Shown: piece by piece, positions 9,391 through 19,088 of the stretch
Layout of the letters: every line of letters begins with the position of its first letter
Numbering within the stretch: the stretch's first letter is position 1
Assembly (NCBI RefSeq): GCF_900109605.1
Contig: NZ_FOAM01000023.1
Location: forward strand, 1 to 64,000
Direction of reading: 5' to 3'
DNA length: 64,000 nt
DNA from: Xaviernesmea oryzae
GTDB lineage: Bacteria > Pseudomonadota > Alphaproteobacteria > Rhizobiales > Rhizobiaceae
Translations under genes and position numbers: made by a program
The notes under the pieces: generated by a model
Told to the model about the DNA's origin: nothing
Seen by the model: the letters and a program-made list of their open reading frames with translations, nothing else
The model's database searches: none

Positions 9391-9927
9391 ATGCGTATCC
9401 GGTTTCAAGCGTCCCGTCTAACCATCGCAGTCTGCATGGGCGCCCTGGCGCTCGCCTGCGTGCCGCTCGCGCATGCCCAGGCGCTGCAAGGCGAACGAAC
9501 GCTTCTCGCCTCCGACATTCTCTTCGTCACCAGCACCGGCTTTTGGCAAGAGGCAAGCGACCCGAACGTGCTGCTCGACCCGCAGGGCGAGACCGACAAG
9601 CCGGCCGGCGACCAGGGCGGGATCAAGGGCTATTACAAGCTGATTGCGCAACGCCAGCCTGACGGCACTGCCCATATCCATCTTCAACAAATTGCGCTGG
9701 AACCCCAGGGGCCGCGAATCGTCACATCGGCCGAGCTTGAGGAATTTTCCCGCATGCATGCCTATGTCACGGATATCCGTCCGGAAAACTCCGATGGCAT
9801 TACGCGTCAGCCAGGGCTCTTCGCCACTGTCTGGCTGAAGACGGACCCCACACAAACCGAAACCGAGAGCTGGACGGTTCTCGTCGATGATATCGGTGAC
9901 ATCCGCATCGAACGCGAAACGAACTGA
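9391..9927 (+). CDS. Secreted protein of unknown function
   Basis: A 178-residue protein with a clear Sec signal peptide (positive MRIRFQASR, then a hydrophobic core, cleavage after AHA at about residue 30). The mature part is a soluble, beta-rich-looking periplasmic domain with conserved-looking stretches GGIKGYYKLIAQR and LFATVWLKTDPTQ. No cysteines remain in the mature protein and no catalytic motif is evident. AAGGAG lies just before the ATG. I do not recognise a characterised family. It faces prfB across a shared terminator. Confidence 0.75.
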   Translation: MRIRFQASRLTIAVCMGALALACVPLAHAQALQGERTLLASDILFVTSTGFWQEASDPNVLLDPQGETDKPAGDQGGIKGYYKLIAQRQPDGTAHIHLQQIALEPQGPRIVTSAELEEFSRMHAYVTDIRPENSDGITRQPGLFATVWLKTDPTQTETESWTVLVDDIGDIRIERETN

Positions 9928-9991
9928 CGCCTGCGCCAAGTTCCAGGGCTGATTCCGGCGCGATTTCCCTTTCCCAATCTCGTAGACGACG

Positions 9992-10027
9992 AAAAAGGCG
10001 CCGGCGGTTTCAACCGCTCGGCGCCTT
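9992..10027 (-). terminator. Intrinsic terminator of prfB (convergent region)
   Basis: A roughly 15-bp GC-rich stem (AAGGCGCCG-GCGGTT with AACCGC-CGGCGCCTT, one bulged base) is followed on the minus strand by TTTTT. It serves prfB and may also stop readthrough from the secreted-protein gene. Confidence 0.8.
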
Positions 10028-10049
10028 GCTGTTTCGAACCCAATGAAAA

Positions 10050-11181
10050 TTAGGCGATATCGTCCACCGCCGCATCGGCGCCGCCATTCACGCGGTGGGC
10101 GAGCGCAGCTTCCATGAACTCGTTCAGTTCGCCATCGAGAACATCCGAGGGTGCCGAGCTTTCCACGCCTGTGCGCAGATCCTTCACCATCTGGTAGGGC
10201 TGCAACACATAAGAGCGGATCTGGTGGCCCCAGCCGATATCCGATTTGGAGGCCGCTTCGGCATTGGCCGCTTCTTCGCGCCGCTTCAGCTCGGCCTCGT
10301 AAAGGCGCGCACGCAGCATGTCCCAGGCTTTCGCCCGGTTCTTGTGCTGTGAGCGCTCCTGCTGGCACTGCACCACGATCCCGGACGGCATATGCGTGAT
10401 GCGCACGGCCGAGTCGGTCGTGTTGACGTGCTGGCCGCCAGCGCCGGACGAGCGATAGGTGTCGATGCGGCAGTCGCTTTCGTTGATATCGATCTGGATC
10501 GAATCATCGACCACCGGATAGACCCACACGGAGGAAAAGGAGGTGTGGCGCCGCGCGTTGCTGTCATAGGGCGAGATGCGCACCAGCCGGTGGACGCCCG
10601 ATTCGGTCTTCAGCCAGCCATAGGCATTGTGGCCTTTGACCAGAAGCGTCGCGGACTTGATGCCGGCCTCTTCGCCGTCATGGATTTCCAGAAGCTCGAC
10701 CTTGTAGCCGGAGCGCTCGGCCCAACGGGTATACATGCGAAGAAGCATGTTGGCCCAGTCCTGACTTTCCGTGCCGCCGGCCCCGGAATGCACTTCCAGA
10801 TAGGTGTCGTTGCTGTCGGCCTCGCCAGACAGCATGGCTTCCACCTGGCGGCGTGCCGCCTCTGTGCGCAGTGCCTTCAGCGCGTCCTCGGCATCCTTGA
10901 TGATCTCGGCATCGCCCTCGGCTTCACCAAGCTCGATCAGCTCGACATTGTCGGCAAGCTGCCGCTCGAAGTTACGCACGCCATTGATGCCTTCATCCAG
11001 CATCTGGCGCTCGCGCATCAGCTTCTGCGCTTCGGCCGCGTCATTCCAGAGGTTGGGATCCTCGGCCTTGTTGTTCAACCAGTCCAGTCGTCTTACCGCC
11101 TGGTCCCAGTCAAAGATGCCTCCTCAGCAGGCTTATGGCCTGCTTGATCTCGTCGACAATATTCTCGATTTCGTTGCGCAT
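10050..11181 (-). CDS. prfB: Peptide chain release factor 2, with programmed +1 frameshift
   Basis: Terminates translation at UGA and UAA. Reading starts at ATG 11181, runs 23 codons (ending LLRRHL) to an in-frame TGA at 11112-11110, and continues in the +1 frame to 10050, giving 376 residues. The slippery site is CTT TGA C, with AGGAGG three bases before the CTT (11124-11119), matching the autoregulatory frameshift of E. coli prfB. The catalytic GGQ is in [16 protein letters not shown]; the recognition tripeptide position reads SPY ([14 protein letters not shown]) instead of SPF, which I recall as common in alphaproteobacteria. The gene lies 201 bases downstream of mrcA on the same strand. 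Confidence 0.96.
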
Positions 11182-11382
11182 GGTCCTCAGTCTTCTTGTC
11201 GTGGTCAGGCCAATTCCGATTTCGGCCGGCCGCCGCTTGCCTCCGGCGAAGCTGGCAGGGTGATTACCCGTCGTGCTCTGTTCTGTAAAGGCAAGGCATT
11301 TCCGGAAATAGGCAACGAGAGCCCGGCGAACAAGGAGAGCCGCCGGCCTCGCAGGCAAACGCAGCCACCAGCCGCACCGACC

Positions 11383-13836
11383 TTAGAACAGGCCGGTCGA
11401 GCCCGACTGCACCGCCTGATTGGCCTGAGGCGAAGACCGAAGAATCTCTTCCGGCGGCACATATTGATCGCTGCCGCCGATGACCGAGAAGCTGGAGGCC
11501 GGGCCGGTGCCGGGCTTGAAGGCTTCGATGATCGTATCGGGATCACCCTCGCGTGCCGCCATACCTGTCTTGCGATTGACGGGGATCAGGCTCATGCCGG
11601 CTGGGACGGCGAACTGCACCGGCTTGGTGCCGGCCACGGCCGCCTGCATGAAGTCATTGAAGATTGGCGCCGAGAGGCCGCCGCCCGTACCGCCGCGCCC
11701 GAGAGGAGCGGGCTCATCGAAACCCAGATAGAGACCGGCGACGAGGTCAGGCGTGTAGCCGACGAACCAGGCGTCCTTCTCGTCATTGGTGGTGCCGGTC
11801 TTGCCAGCCACGGGACGATCCAGATTGACCTTTCCTGCCGCAGTCCCGCGCTGAATGACGCCTTCCATCATCGAGGTGATCTGATAGGCGGTCATGGGAT
11901 CGAGCACCTGCTCGCGATTGTCCGTCAGCACCGGCTCCTCCTGGTTTTTCCAGTCGGTGGCGTTGCAGGTCTCGCAGGTGCGGTCCTCATGGCGGAAGAT
12001 CGTCTTGCCGTAGCGGTCCTGGATGCGGTCGATCAGCGACGGCTTGATCTGCTTGCCGCCATTGGCGATTACCGCATAGGCCGAGACCATCCGCATGACG
12101 GTGGTTTCGCCAGAGCCGAGCGACATGGCCAGCACCGGCAGCATCTTGTCGTAAATGCCGAAGCGCTCGGCATATTCCGCGACCAGGTTCATGCCCATAT
12201 CGTTGGCGAGACGCACGGTCATCTGGTTGCGCGATTTTTCGATGCCGAGCCGCAGCGTCGAGGGGCCGGCCGAACCGCCGCCATAGTTTTCCGGGCGCCA
12301 GACCTGACCGCCGGTCACGAGCTCGAACGGGGCGTCGAGGATGACCGATGCGGGCGTATAGCCATTGTCGAGCGCGGCCGCATAGACGAAGGGCTTGAAC
12401 GAGGAGCCGGGCTGACGCATCGCCTGCGTCGCGCGGTTGAACTCCGATTGCGCATAGGAGAAGCCGCCGACCATGGCGAGTACGCGACCCGTCTGCGGAT
12501 CCATCGCCACCAGGCCACCCTGCACTTTCGGCGGCTGGCGCAGGCGATACTGCCCATCGTCCTTCAGTGGCTCGACATAGACCACATCGCCTGGCTCCAG
12601 CACGTCGGAAGGCACGCGGCCGGCCTTTCGGTTGCCGCTGGCCGGTCGATAGGCCCATTGCATGTTCTGCGCAGAAATGCGGCCGCGCACGCGCTCGGCA
12701 ACCGGCTTGCCAGCGCCGTCGGATTTTGGCTGCAGCCCGATATCGACGCCCTTGGAATCGGCGGCGAGCACGACGGCAAGGCTCCATTCCGGCACGTCGG
12801 AATAAGCGGGGATCTTGAAGAGTGCATCGCCCCAATCGCCGCCCACCTGGATGGACTTGACCGGCCCGTGGAAGCCGCGCCGCTCGTCATAATTGATTAG
12901 CCCCTGCTGCAGGGCATGGCGCGCGGCTTCCTGAATGCGAGGATCGAGCGAGGTGCGCACCGAAAGTCCGCCTTCGTAAAGCGCGCTTTCGCCATAGCGC
13001 TGGATCAGTTGTCGGCGCACTTCCTCGGAGAAATAATCCGACGCAAAGAGATGCGAGCCGCCGCGGCGCAGATTGACGCCAAGTGGCTGCTTTTCCGCAT
13101 CTGCAGCTTCCTCGGCCGTGATGTAACCATCCTCCGCCATGCGCTTGATCACGTAGTTGCGGCGGTTGAGCGCAGCCTCTTCGCGGCGGAAGGGATGGTA
13201 ATTGTTCGGCCCCTTGGGCAGGCCGGCGAGATAGGCGGTTTCGGCAATGGTCAGCTCGGTGACCGACTTATCGAAATAGGTCAATGCCGCGCCAGCGATG
13301 CCATAGGCATTCATGCCGAAATAGATTTCGTTCAGATAGAGTTCGAGGATCCGGTCCTTGCTGTAGGACTGCTCGATGCGGAAAGAGAGGATCGCCTCCT
13401 TGACCTTGCGCTCCATCGTCTGGTCGCCGGAGAGAAGGAAGTTCTTGGCCACCTGCTGGGTAATCGTCGAGGCGCCTTCCGGGCGGCGGCTGGAACCGAT
13501 ATTCTGGATATTGTTAATCACCGCACGGCCCAGGCCGTTAATGTCGATGCCGGGATGGGTGTAGAAATTCTGGTCTTCCGCCGCGATGAAGGCCGCCTTG
13601 ACACGATCGGGAATAGCCTGGATCGGCAGATAGAGCCGGCGCTGGCGGGCATATTCGGCCATCAGCTCGCCGTTGCCCGCGTGAACGCGCGTGGTCACCG
13701 GCGGCGCATAGCTGTTCAGCACCTCGTAATCCGGTAGATCGCGGGTGATATGACCGAGATAGACGGCGGCGACGGCAGCCAGCCCGAAGGCAAACACGGT
13801 GCCGATCCCGAAGAAATATCCAATCAGTCTGATCAT
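11383..13836 (-). CDS. mrcA: Penicillin-binding protein 1A (bifunctional transglycosylase/transpeptidase)
   Basis: Class A PBP that polymerises and cross-links peptidoglycan at the inner membrane, facing the periplasm. The 817 residues show an N-terminal membrane anchor (about 5-28), the GT51 glycosyltransferase domain (EDQNFYTHPG with catalytic Glu87, GASTITQQVAKNF, KDRILELYLNEIYFG), and the transpeptidase domain with PGSSFKPF (nucleophile Ser), SRNQ and KTGTTNDEKDAWF. An OB-like insertion lies between the two catalytic domains. It follows amiC on the same strand, 263 bases downstream. Confidence 0.96.
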   Translation of the reverse strand: MIRLIGYFFGIGTVFAFGLAAVAAVYLGHITRDLPDYEVLNSYAPPVTTRVHAGNGELMAEYARQRRLYLPIQAIPDRVKAAFIAAEDQNFYTHPGIDINGLGRAVINNIQNIGSSRRPEGASTITQQVAKNFLLSGDQTMERKVKEAILSFRIEQSYSKDRILELYLNEIYFGMNAYGIAGAALTYFDKSVTELTIAETAYLAGLPKGPNNYHPFRREEAALNRRNYVIKRMAEDGYITAEEAADAEKQPLGVNLRRGGSHLFASDYFSEEVRRQLIQRYGESALYEGGLSVRTSLDPRIQEAARHALQQGLINYDERRGFHGPVKSIQVGGDWGDALFKIPAYSDVPEWSLAVVLAADSKGVDIGLQPKSDGAGKPVAERVRGRISAQNMQWAYRPASGNRKAGRVPSDVLEPGDVVYVEPLKDDGQYRLRQPPKVQGGLVAMDPQTGRVLAMVGGFSYAQSEFNRATQAMRQPGSSFKPFVYAAALDNGYTPASVILDAPFELVTGGQVWRPENYGGGSAGPSTLRLGIEKSRNQMTVRLANDMGMNLVAEYAERFGIYDKMLPVLAMSLGSGETTVMRMVSAYAVIANGGKQIKPSLIDRIQDRYGKTIFRHEDRTCETCNATDWKNQEEPVLTDNREQVLDPMTAYQITSMMEGVIQRGTAAGKVNLDRPVAGKTGTTNDEKDAWFVGYTPDLVAGLYLGFDEPAPLGRGGTGGGLSAPIFNDFMQAAVAGTKPVQFAVPAGMSLIPVNRKTGMAAREGDPDTIIEAFKPGTGPASSFSVIGGSDQYVPPEEILRSSPQANQAVQSGSTGLF

Positions 13837-14099
13837 CAGGCGGTATCCGACTTTCGCTCAAGGTCCCTGTGCCACGGCCAGACGGCTACACAGCGGTGCG
13901 CGAAGGGCGCGGCAGCGACTCGTGACTCTTATGCGCCCGGATAGCGATCCGATTGTGCGCAAAATAGGGCTTTCCGAAGAATCCTGGTGTTCCCACAGGG
14001 GAAAAGCTTAGGGCTGTTACCGCACCGACACAAATATTAAAGCTTGGCCTTGCGCAGAACCAAGCATGATCGGCAGTCTCCGACAAGCGTCAAAGGCGT

Positions 14100-15389
14100 T
14101 CAGCCGCCATTGGCGGCAACGACAGCCCGGTAGCGCCCGACAGCGTCGGCGATACGGTCCGCGACCTTGTCGCGCCAAGCCGTGTCGAGCAGCAGCGCCT
14201 CGTCTTCCTTGTTGGACATGAAGCCGAGCTCGAGAAGGATGGACGGCACATCAGGCGCCTGCAGCACCCGAAAACCGGCAAAGCGATGCGGGTTGTTGAT
14301 CAGGCGGATCTGCCCTTCAAAGGATGAGACGATCGATCGCGCGAGATTGATGGAGAAGGCTTGGGTCTCCCGGCGCGTGAGATCGATGAGGATGTCAGCC
14401 ACCTCGGCCGGCTCGTCGGTCAAGGTCAGGCCGGCGACGGCGTCCGAAAGGTTTTCACGCTCGGCAAGGCTGGCGGCCAGATGGTCGGAGGCTTTGTCGG
14501 AGATGGTGTAGACCGTGGCGCCGCGAATATCGGCCTGCTTGACCGTATCGGCATGGAGCGAGACGAACAGGCTCGCGCCTTTCTGCCGGGCGATCTGCAC
14601 ACGCTCCGACAAGGAGAGGAACTCGTCCGCCTCGCGCGTCAAAACGGCCTGCACGCCCGGCAGGTCGTTCAGCCGCTTGGCGAGCGCCTGGGCAAAGCCG
14701 AGCGTCACGTTCTTTTCCAGAACCTTGGAGTCCACGCCGATCGCGCCCGTATCGATGCCGCCATGGCCGGCATCGACGGCAATGACGAAGGGGCCGCTGC
14801 TCTTGTTCGCGCCAACGGCATCGAGCGGCTGAACCCGATCGGTTTTCTGCGTGCCGATGGTGGCTGCCCAATCCTGCCCGGCCACGAGCTTGGCGAAGGC
14901 TGAAGCATCGACGCGCTCGACATCGACAACCAGCCGGAAACGACCACCCTCGATCGGGGTGACCTCGGCGTGGGCCACACCGGCCGGCTTGTCGGCGGTG
15001 ATGACGAGACGGGCAAGGCCCTCGCTCATCGCACCGTAACGAATATCCTTCACCAGGCCACGCGGCTTGAGATCGTCGGGATGAATGCCAAAGGCGGTGC
15101 GGGGAAGATCGAGGATGATGCGCACGGGCTCGCGCACGTAATGCAGGGCAAATTCGGGCTTGCGGTCAAATTCGAGCACGAGCCGGGCCCGTGCCTCGTC
15201 GCCGGCAATCCGCCCGCTGACGGCCAGAGGGCCGGACGGCGCCGCCGCCGAGGGCGCTGGCTTGTCTTGCGCGACCGCGCCACCCAACGGAGCGAATGCA
15301 ATCATAACAAGAAAAACGAGCAGGGGCAGCGCCCGGATCACCGATCCATGCGCCCTGCCCGCCCCTGATTCGCTCGTTATCCCGCTCAT
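14100..15389 (-). CDS. amiC: N-acetylmuramoyl-L-alanine amidase with AMIN domain
   Basis: Periplasmic zinc amidase that cleaves the glycan-peptide bond to split daughter-cell peptidoglycan. The 429 residues comprise a signal sequence (about 16-40, ending AVA), an AMIN domain (about 52-160) for septal targeting, and an Amidase_3 domain (about 200-425). Zinc ligands and catalytic residues are visible: His209 in DAGHGGIDTGA, Glu225 in VLEKNV, His279 in SLHADTV, and Glu387 in LLELGFMSN. It lies upstream of mrcA and divergent from rne, a conserved rhizobial arrangement. Confidence 0.95.
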   Translation of the reverse strand: MSGITSESGAGRAHGSVIRALPLLVFLVMIAFAPLGGAVAQDKPAPSAAAPSGPLAVSGRIAGDEARARLVLEFDRKPEFALHYVREPVRIILDLPRTAFGIHPDDLKPRGLVKDIRYGAMSEGLARLVITADKPAGVAHAEVTPIEGGRFRLVVDVERVDASAFAKLVAGQDWAATIGTQKTDRVQPLDAVGANKSSGPFVIAVDAGHGGIDTGAIGVDSKVLEKNVTLGFAQALAKRLNDLPGVQAVLTREADEFLSLSERVQIARQKGASLFVSLHADTVKQADIRGATVYTISDKASDHLAASLAERENLSDAVAGLTLTDEPAEVADILIDLTRRETQAFSINLARSIVSSFEGQIRLINNPHRFAGFRVLQAPDVPSILLELGFMSNKEDEALLLDTAWRDKVADRIADAVGRYRAVVAANGG

Positions 15390-16073
15390 GGTTTCCGTGA
15401 TCGCGCCGCGCTGGTTAATGCGCCGTTAATGCTTTGCCCCGCGTTCTGCGCCGAGCAGCCTTCAGGACCCTCGATCGCCGCGCCAAAAGCCCTCTCGAAC
15501 GCGCTTTGAGCGAGCGCATGAAATTCATCAATATTAAGGCAAGTCCGGCTTTTCCCTTGCTATTGTGACATGAAAACCATAAAAGCGTCATAGGCCAAAA
15601 AGCGTTGGCGGGATCAATCGATGTCTTGGCTGCCGGGGGTTTTCTCTGGCGCCTGGGTTGAGGATCAGACAAGCGGAGCGAGCGGCACGGATGCCGTATC
15701 CGCCGATCCAAGGAAACATCGAGGTTTTGCCCGCCGCACAGCGCTTTCGGCTGCATGAGATATCGCTCATCCGGCGGTGGCCGGACCTTATCCGGTGCGT
15801 TGCGCACCATGCCCGTTTTGCGGGTTTTTCATCGGGCCCTTCGAGGGCCTAACCATTGGCATTCTTGCTTGGTCCCATGATGTCGCGGCAGTATCGATCG
15901 GAATTGGACGGAGGGCGGAACATCATGTTTCCGGCTTCTGTTCGTCCGGGCGATCGGCGGCGGGTGCCTGCAGGATTTCATTTGTTCGGCATGCACCGCA
16001 CCGCACAGGAGGGCGCGCCTTACAGGCGCCAGCGTCCTCTCGGGCCTCGGCCATGCCGAGGAGCTTGGCTTAC
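15390..16073. other. amiC-rne intergenic region with structured rne leader
   Basis: About 684 bases without a credible gene. It should contain the divergent amiC and rne promoters and probably a long rne 5' leader. At least three tight hairpins crowd into 15781-15849 (annotated separately). Open frames in it lack codon character. RNase E is autoregulated through its 5' UTR in enterobacteria; equivalent control here is inference. Confidence 0.55.
15781..15849 (+). promoter_or_regulatory. Cluster of hairpins upstream of rne
   Basis: Consecutive inverted repeats: CCGGA/TCCGG (15781-15795) overlapping GGTGCG-TTG-CGCACC (15794-15808); CCCG-TTTTG-CGGG followed by TTTTT (15812-15829, terminator-like); and GGCCCT-TCG-AGGGCC (15835-15849). 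The first two share bases and are mutually exclusive. The layout suggests an attenuator or RNase E-sensing leader. Confidence 0.5.
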
Positions 16074-19000
16074 ATGGCAGAGAAAATGCTCATCGATGCG
16101 TCTCACTCGGAGGAGACGCGCGTTGTTGTCGTTCGCGGCAATCGCATAGAAGAATTCGACTTCGAGTCGGAACATAAGAAGCAGATCCGCGGCAACATCT
16201 ATCTGGCGAAGGTGACCCGCGTCGAACCCTCGCTTCAGGCCGCCTTCGTCGATTATGGCGGCAACCGCCACGGCTTCCTGGCTTTCGCCGAAATTCACCC
16301 CGACTACTACCAGATCCCGCTGGCCGACCGGCAGGCCCTGCTGAAGGCCGAAGCCGAGGACGCGCGGCGCGACGACCACGATTCCGCCGAGCATGAAACG
16401 CCGGAAGAGGCTGCGATCGCCCCTGCCGCCGAGCCGGCCGCGTCCCCGAACGACATCGCTACGGACGAGACGGCCGCTGTCGAAGCCGTGGAGGAAAAGC
16501 CGAAGAAGCCGAAGCGCGCGCGCCGCAGCAAGAAAGCCGCCGCCGCAGAGCCGGCTGCAGACGCAGAGGCCGGCGAAACTGCCGCAGATGGCCAGAGCGT
16601 CGAGACGGTGCCGGAAAGCCCTGAAGCCGCGCTTGAGGGCGCCGACACGTCGGACGCCGCGACGGGTGATGCCGATGCCGGCGATAGCGGCCCCGCAACC
16701 GCAGGCGATGCCGGCTTCGGCGGCGACCAGGACGGTACAGAGGCTGACTCCGATGCCGGCCATGAGGACGGTGGACAGGACGAAGGCGGCGAACGTGGCG
16801 GCTCCATCGCCGCGATGGTCGATGTGGACGAAGTGTCCGAAGCCCGCCCTTTCGACGATGAAGACGACGATGACGACCACCGTCACGAGGAAAAGGAAGT
16901 CATCGAATCCGTCGGCGCTGAAGACGCCATGGAGGAAGTGCCCGACCGCCAGGTGCGCAAGCCGCGCAAGCAGTATCGCATCCAGGAAGTGATCAAGCGC
17001 CGGCAGATTCTCTTGGTGCAGGTCGCCAAGGAAGAGCGTGGCAACAAGGGCGCGGCACTTACCACCTATCTGTCGCTTGCCGGCCGTTATTCGGTTCTCA
17101 TGCCCAACACGGCGCGCGGCGGCGGCATTTCGCGCAAGATCACCAATCTGCCCGACCGCAAGCGCCTGAAGGACATCGCCAAGTCGCTCGACGTGCCGCA
17201 GGGCATGGGCGTCATCCTGCGTACGGCCGGTGCCAACCGCACCAAGGTCGAGATCAAGCGCGACTTCGAATATCTGATGCGCCTGTGGGAAAACGTCCGC
17301 ACGCTGACGCTGGCCTCCACCGCGCCCTGCCTCGTCTATGAGGAAGGGTCGCTGATCAAGCGCTCGATCCGCGATCTCTACAACAAGGACATCTCGGAAA
17401 TCGTCGTCGCCGGCGAAGAAGGCTACCGTGAAGCCAAGGCCTTCATGAAAATGCTGATGCCGAGCCACGCAAAGGTGGTTCAGCCCTATCGCGACGTGCA
17501 TCCGATCTTCTCGCGCGCCGGCATCGAGGCGCAGCTCGATCGCATGCTGCAGCCGCAGGTGACGCTGAAGTCGGGTGGCTACATCATCATCAACCAGACG
17601 GAAGCGCTGGTTGCCATCGACGTGAACTCCGGCCGCTCCACCCGCGAGCATTCGATCGAGGATACGGCGCTGCAGACCAATCTGGAGGCCGCCGAAGAAG
17701 TGGCCCGCCAGCTGCGCCTGCGCGACCTTGCCGGCCTGATCGTGGTCGACTTCATCGACATGGAAGAAAAGCGCAACAACCGCGCTGTCGAGAAAAGGCT
17801 GAAAGATTGCCTAAAGAACGACCGCGCCCGCATCCAGGTTGGCCGCATCTCGCATTTCGGCCTTCTGGAAATGTCGCGCCAGCGCATTCGTGCTTCGGTT
17901 CTGGAATCGACCACGCAGGTCTGCTCGCATTGCGGCGGCACCGGCCATGTCCGGTCGCAGTCTTCGATCGCGCTGCACGTGCTGCGCGGCATCGAGGAAT
18001 ATCTGCTGAAGAACACGACGCACAATATTTCCGTGCGCACGACGCCCGAAATCGCGCTCTACCTGCTCAATCACAAGCGCGGCACGATCATCGATTATGA
18101 AGATCGCTTCGGCGTGGCAATCCTGATCCAGGCGGACGCCCTGGTCGGCGGCCAGCACTTTGCCGTCGATCGCGGCGAGCCGGTGGAAAATCCGGTGAAG
18201 ATCGACCAGCTGCTGCCCTGGGAGCCGGAGATCGAAGAGGAAGAGGATGACGTTGTCATCGAGGAAGAGCTCGATGAGGACGAATCCACCGAGGCTCAGG
18301 CTGAGACACCGGAGCGCGAAAGCGCGCGTGACGATGAGGGCGAGAACGGCCGCAAGCGCAAGCGCCGCCGCCGCCGGCGCGGCCGCAACGGCACCACGGG
18401 CGAAGCCGGCTCGGACAGCCAGGCCGCCGGTGAAGACGACGCGGCAGATGACGAGGCCGGCGACACGGACGAGGACGCCGAAGGCGACGAGACGGACGGC
18501 AACGCGCCTGCCGAAGCGACGACGGGCGATGTCTCCGATGAGGAGCGCCAGAAGCGCAAGCGCCGCCGCCGTGGTAAGCGTGGCGGTCGCCGCAGCCGGG
18601 CCGACGAACTGGAAGCAGGCGCCGAGGGCGAGGCTGGCGACGAGGCCGATGGCGATGACGACGAGGCACAGGCGGCGCCTGCTGCCGACAACGCCCCGGG
18701 CGCATCGGCCGACGAGACCGCGATCGATATGGCGCCGCTCGAACAGGCTGTCGATGTTTCAGGCGTTGCCGTTCTCGGTGAAGGCGATGAGGGCGCGTCG
18801 CAGACCGGTCTTTCCGCCGGCATCGAGCCATCGAGCGAAAGCGCCACGCCCGACGTCCCCAGCGTTCCGGAAGCAACGGCCCAGAAGGTTGATGAACCGG
18901 AATCGTCTGATGCGCCTGCCGAAACAGCGCCTGAGCCTGAAGCGGCTGAGAAGCCAGCGCGTCGCAACCGCGATCTCGACACCATCGCCACGGCCCCGGT

Positions 19001-19088
19001 CGTCCGCTCCAGCGGCGCGGGCGATAAGGAAGACGAGGCCGGCAAGCCCAAGAAGGGCGGCTGGTGGCAGCGCCGCGGTTTCCTCTAG
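16074..19088 (+). CDS. rne: Ribonuclease E
   Basis: Essential endoribonuclease for mRNA decay and rRNA/tRNA processing, 1004 residues. The start is MAEKMLIDASHSEETRV at ATG 16074. The S1 domain is split by a long acidic, Ala/Glu/Asp-rich insertion (about residues 95-290). The DNase I-like catalytic domain carries the metal ligands in AIDVNSG (about 514) and VDFIDME, the Zn-link is CSHCGGTG (about 617), and a disordered tail from about 710 has Arg-rich patches (KRKRRRRRRGR) for RNA and degradosome binding. The open frame extends upstream to 15777 but is leader sequence. Confidence 0.95.
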   Translation: MAEKMLIDASHSEETRVVVVRGNRIEEFDFESEHKKQIRGNIYLAKVTRVEPSLQAAFVDYGGNRHGFLAFAEIHPDYYQIPLADRQALLKAEAEDARRDDHDSAEHETPEEAAIAPAAEPAASPNDIATDETAAVEAVEEKPKKPKRARRSKKAAAAEPAADAEAGETAADGQSVETVPESPEAALEGADTSDAATGDADAGDSGPATAGDAGFGGDQDGTEADSDAGHEDGGQDEGGERGGSIAAMVDVDEVSEARPFDDEDDDDDHRHEEKEVIESVGAEDAMEEVPDRQVRKPRKQYRIQEVIKRRQILLVQVAKEERGNKGAALTTYLSLAGRYSVLMPNTARGGGISRKITNLPDRKRLKDIAKSLDVPQGMGVILRTAGANRTKVEIKRDFEYLMRLWENVRTLTLASTAPCLVYEEGSLIKRSIRDLYNKDISEIVVAGEEGYREAKAFMKMLMPSHAKVVQPYRDVHPIFSRAGIEAQLDRMLQPQVTLKSGGYIIINQTEALVAIDVNSGRSTREHSIEDTALQTNLEAAEEVARQLRLRDLAGLIVVDFIDMEEKRNNRAVEKRLKDCLKNDRARIQVGRISHFGLLEMSRQRIRASVLESTTQVCSHCGGTGHVRSQSSIALHVLRGIEEYLLKNTTHNISVRTTPEIALYLLNHKRGTIIDYEDRFGVAILIQADALVGGQHFAVDRGEPVENPVKIDQLLPWEPEIEEEEDDVVIEEELDEDESTEAQAETPERESARDDEGENGRKRKRRRRRRGRNGTTGEAGSDSQAAGEDDAADDEAGDTDEDAEGDETDGNAPAEATTGDVSDEERQKRKRRRRGKRGGRRSRADELEAGAEGEAGDEADGDDDEAQAAPAADNAPGASADETAIDMAPLEQAVDVSGVAVLGEGDEGASQTGLSAGIEPSSESATPDVPSVPEATAQKVDEPESSDAPAETAPEPEAAEKPARRNRDLDTIATAPVVRSSGAGDKEDEAGKPKKGGWWQRRGFL

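Noticed and set aside
10804-12900. A 698-codon plus-strand frame across prfB and mrcA
   Set aside because: Antisense shadow; prfB and PBP1A have complete catalytic motifs on the other strand.
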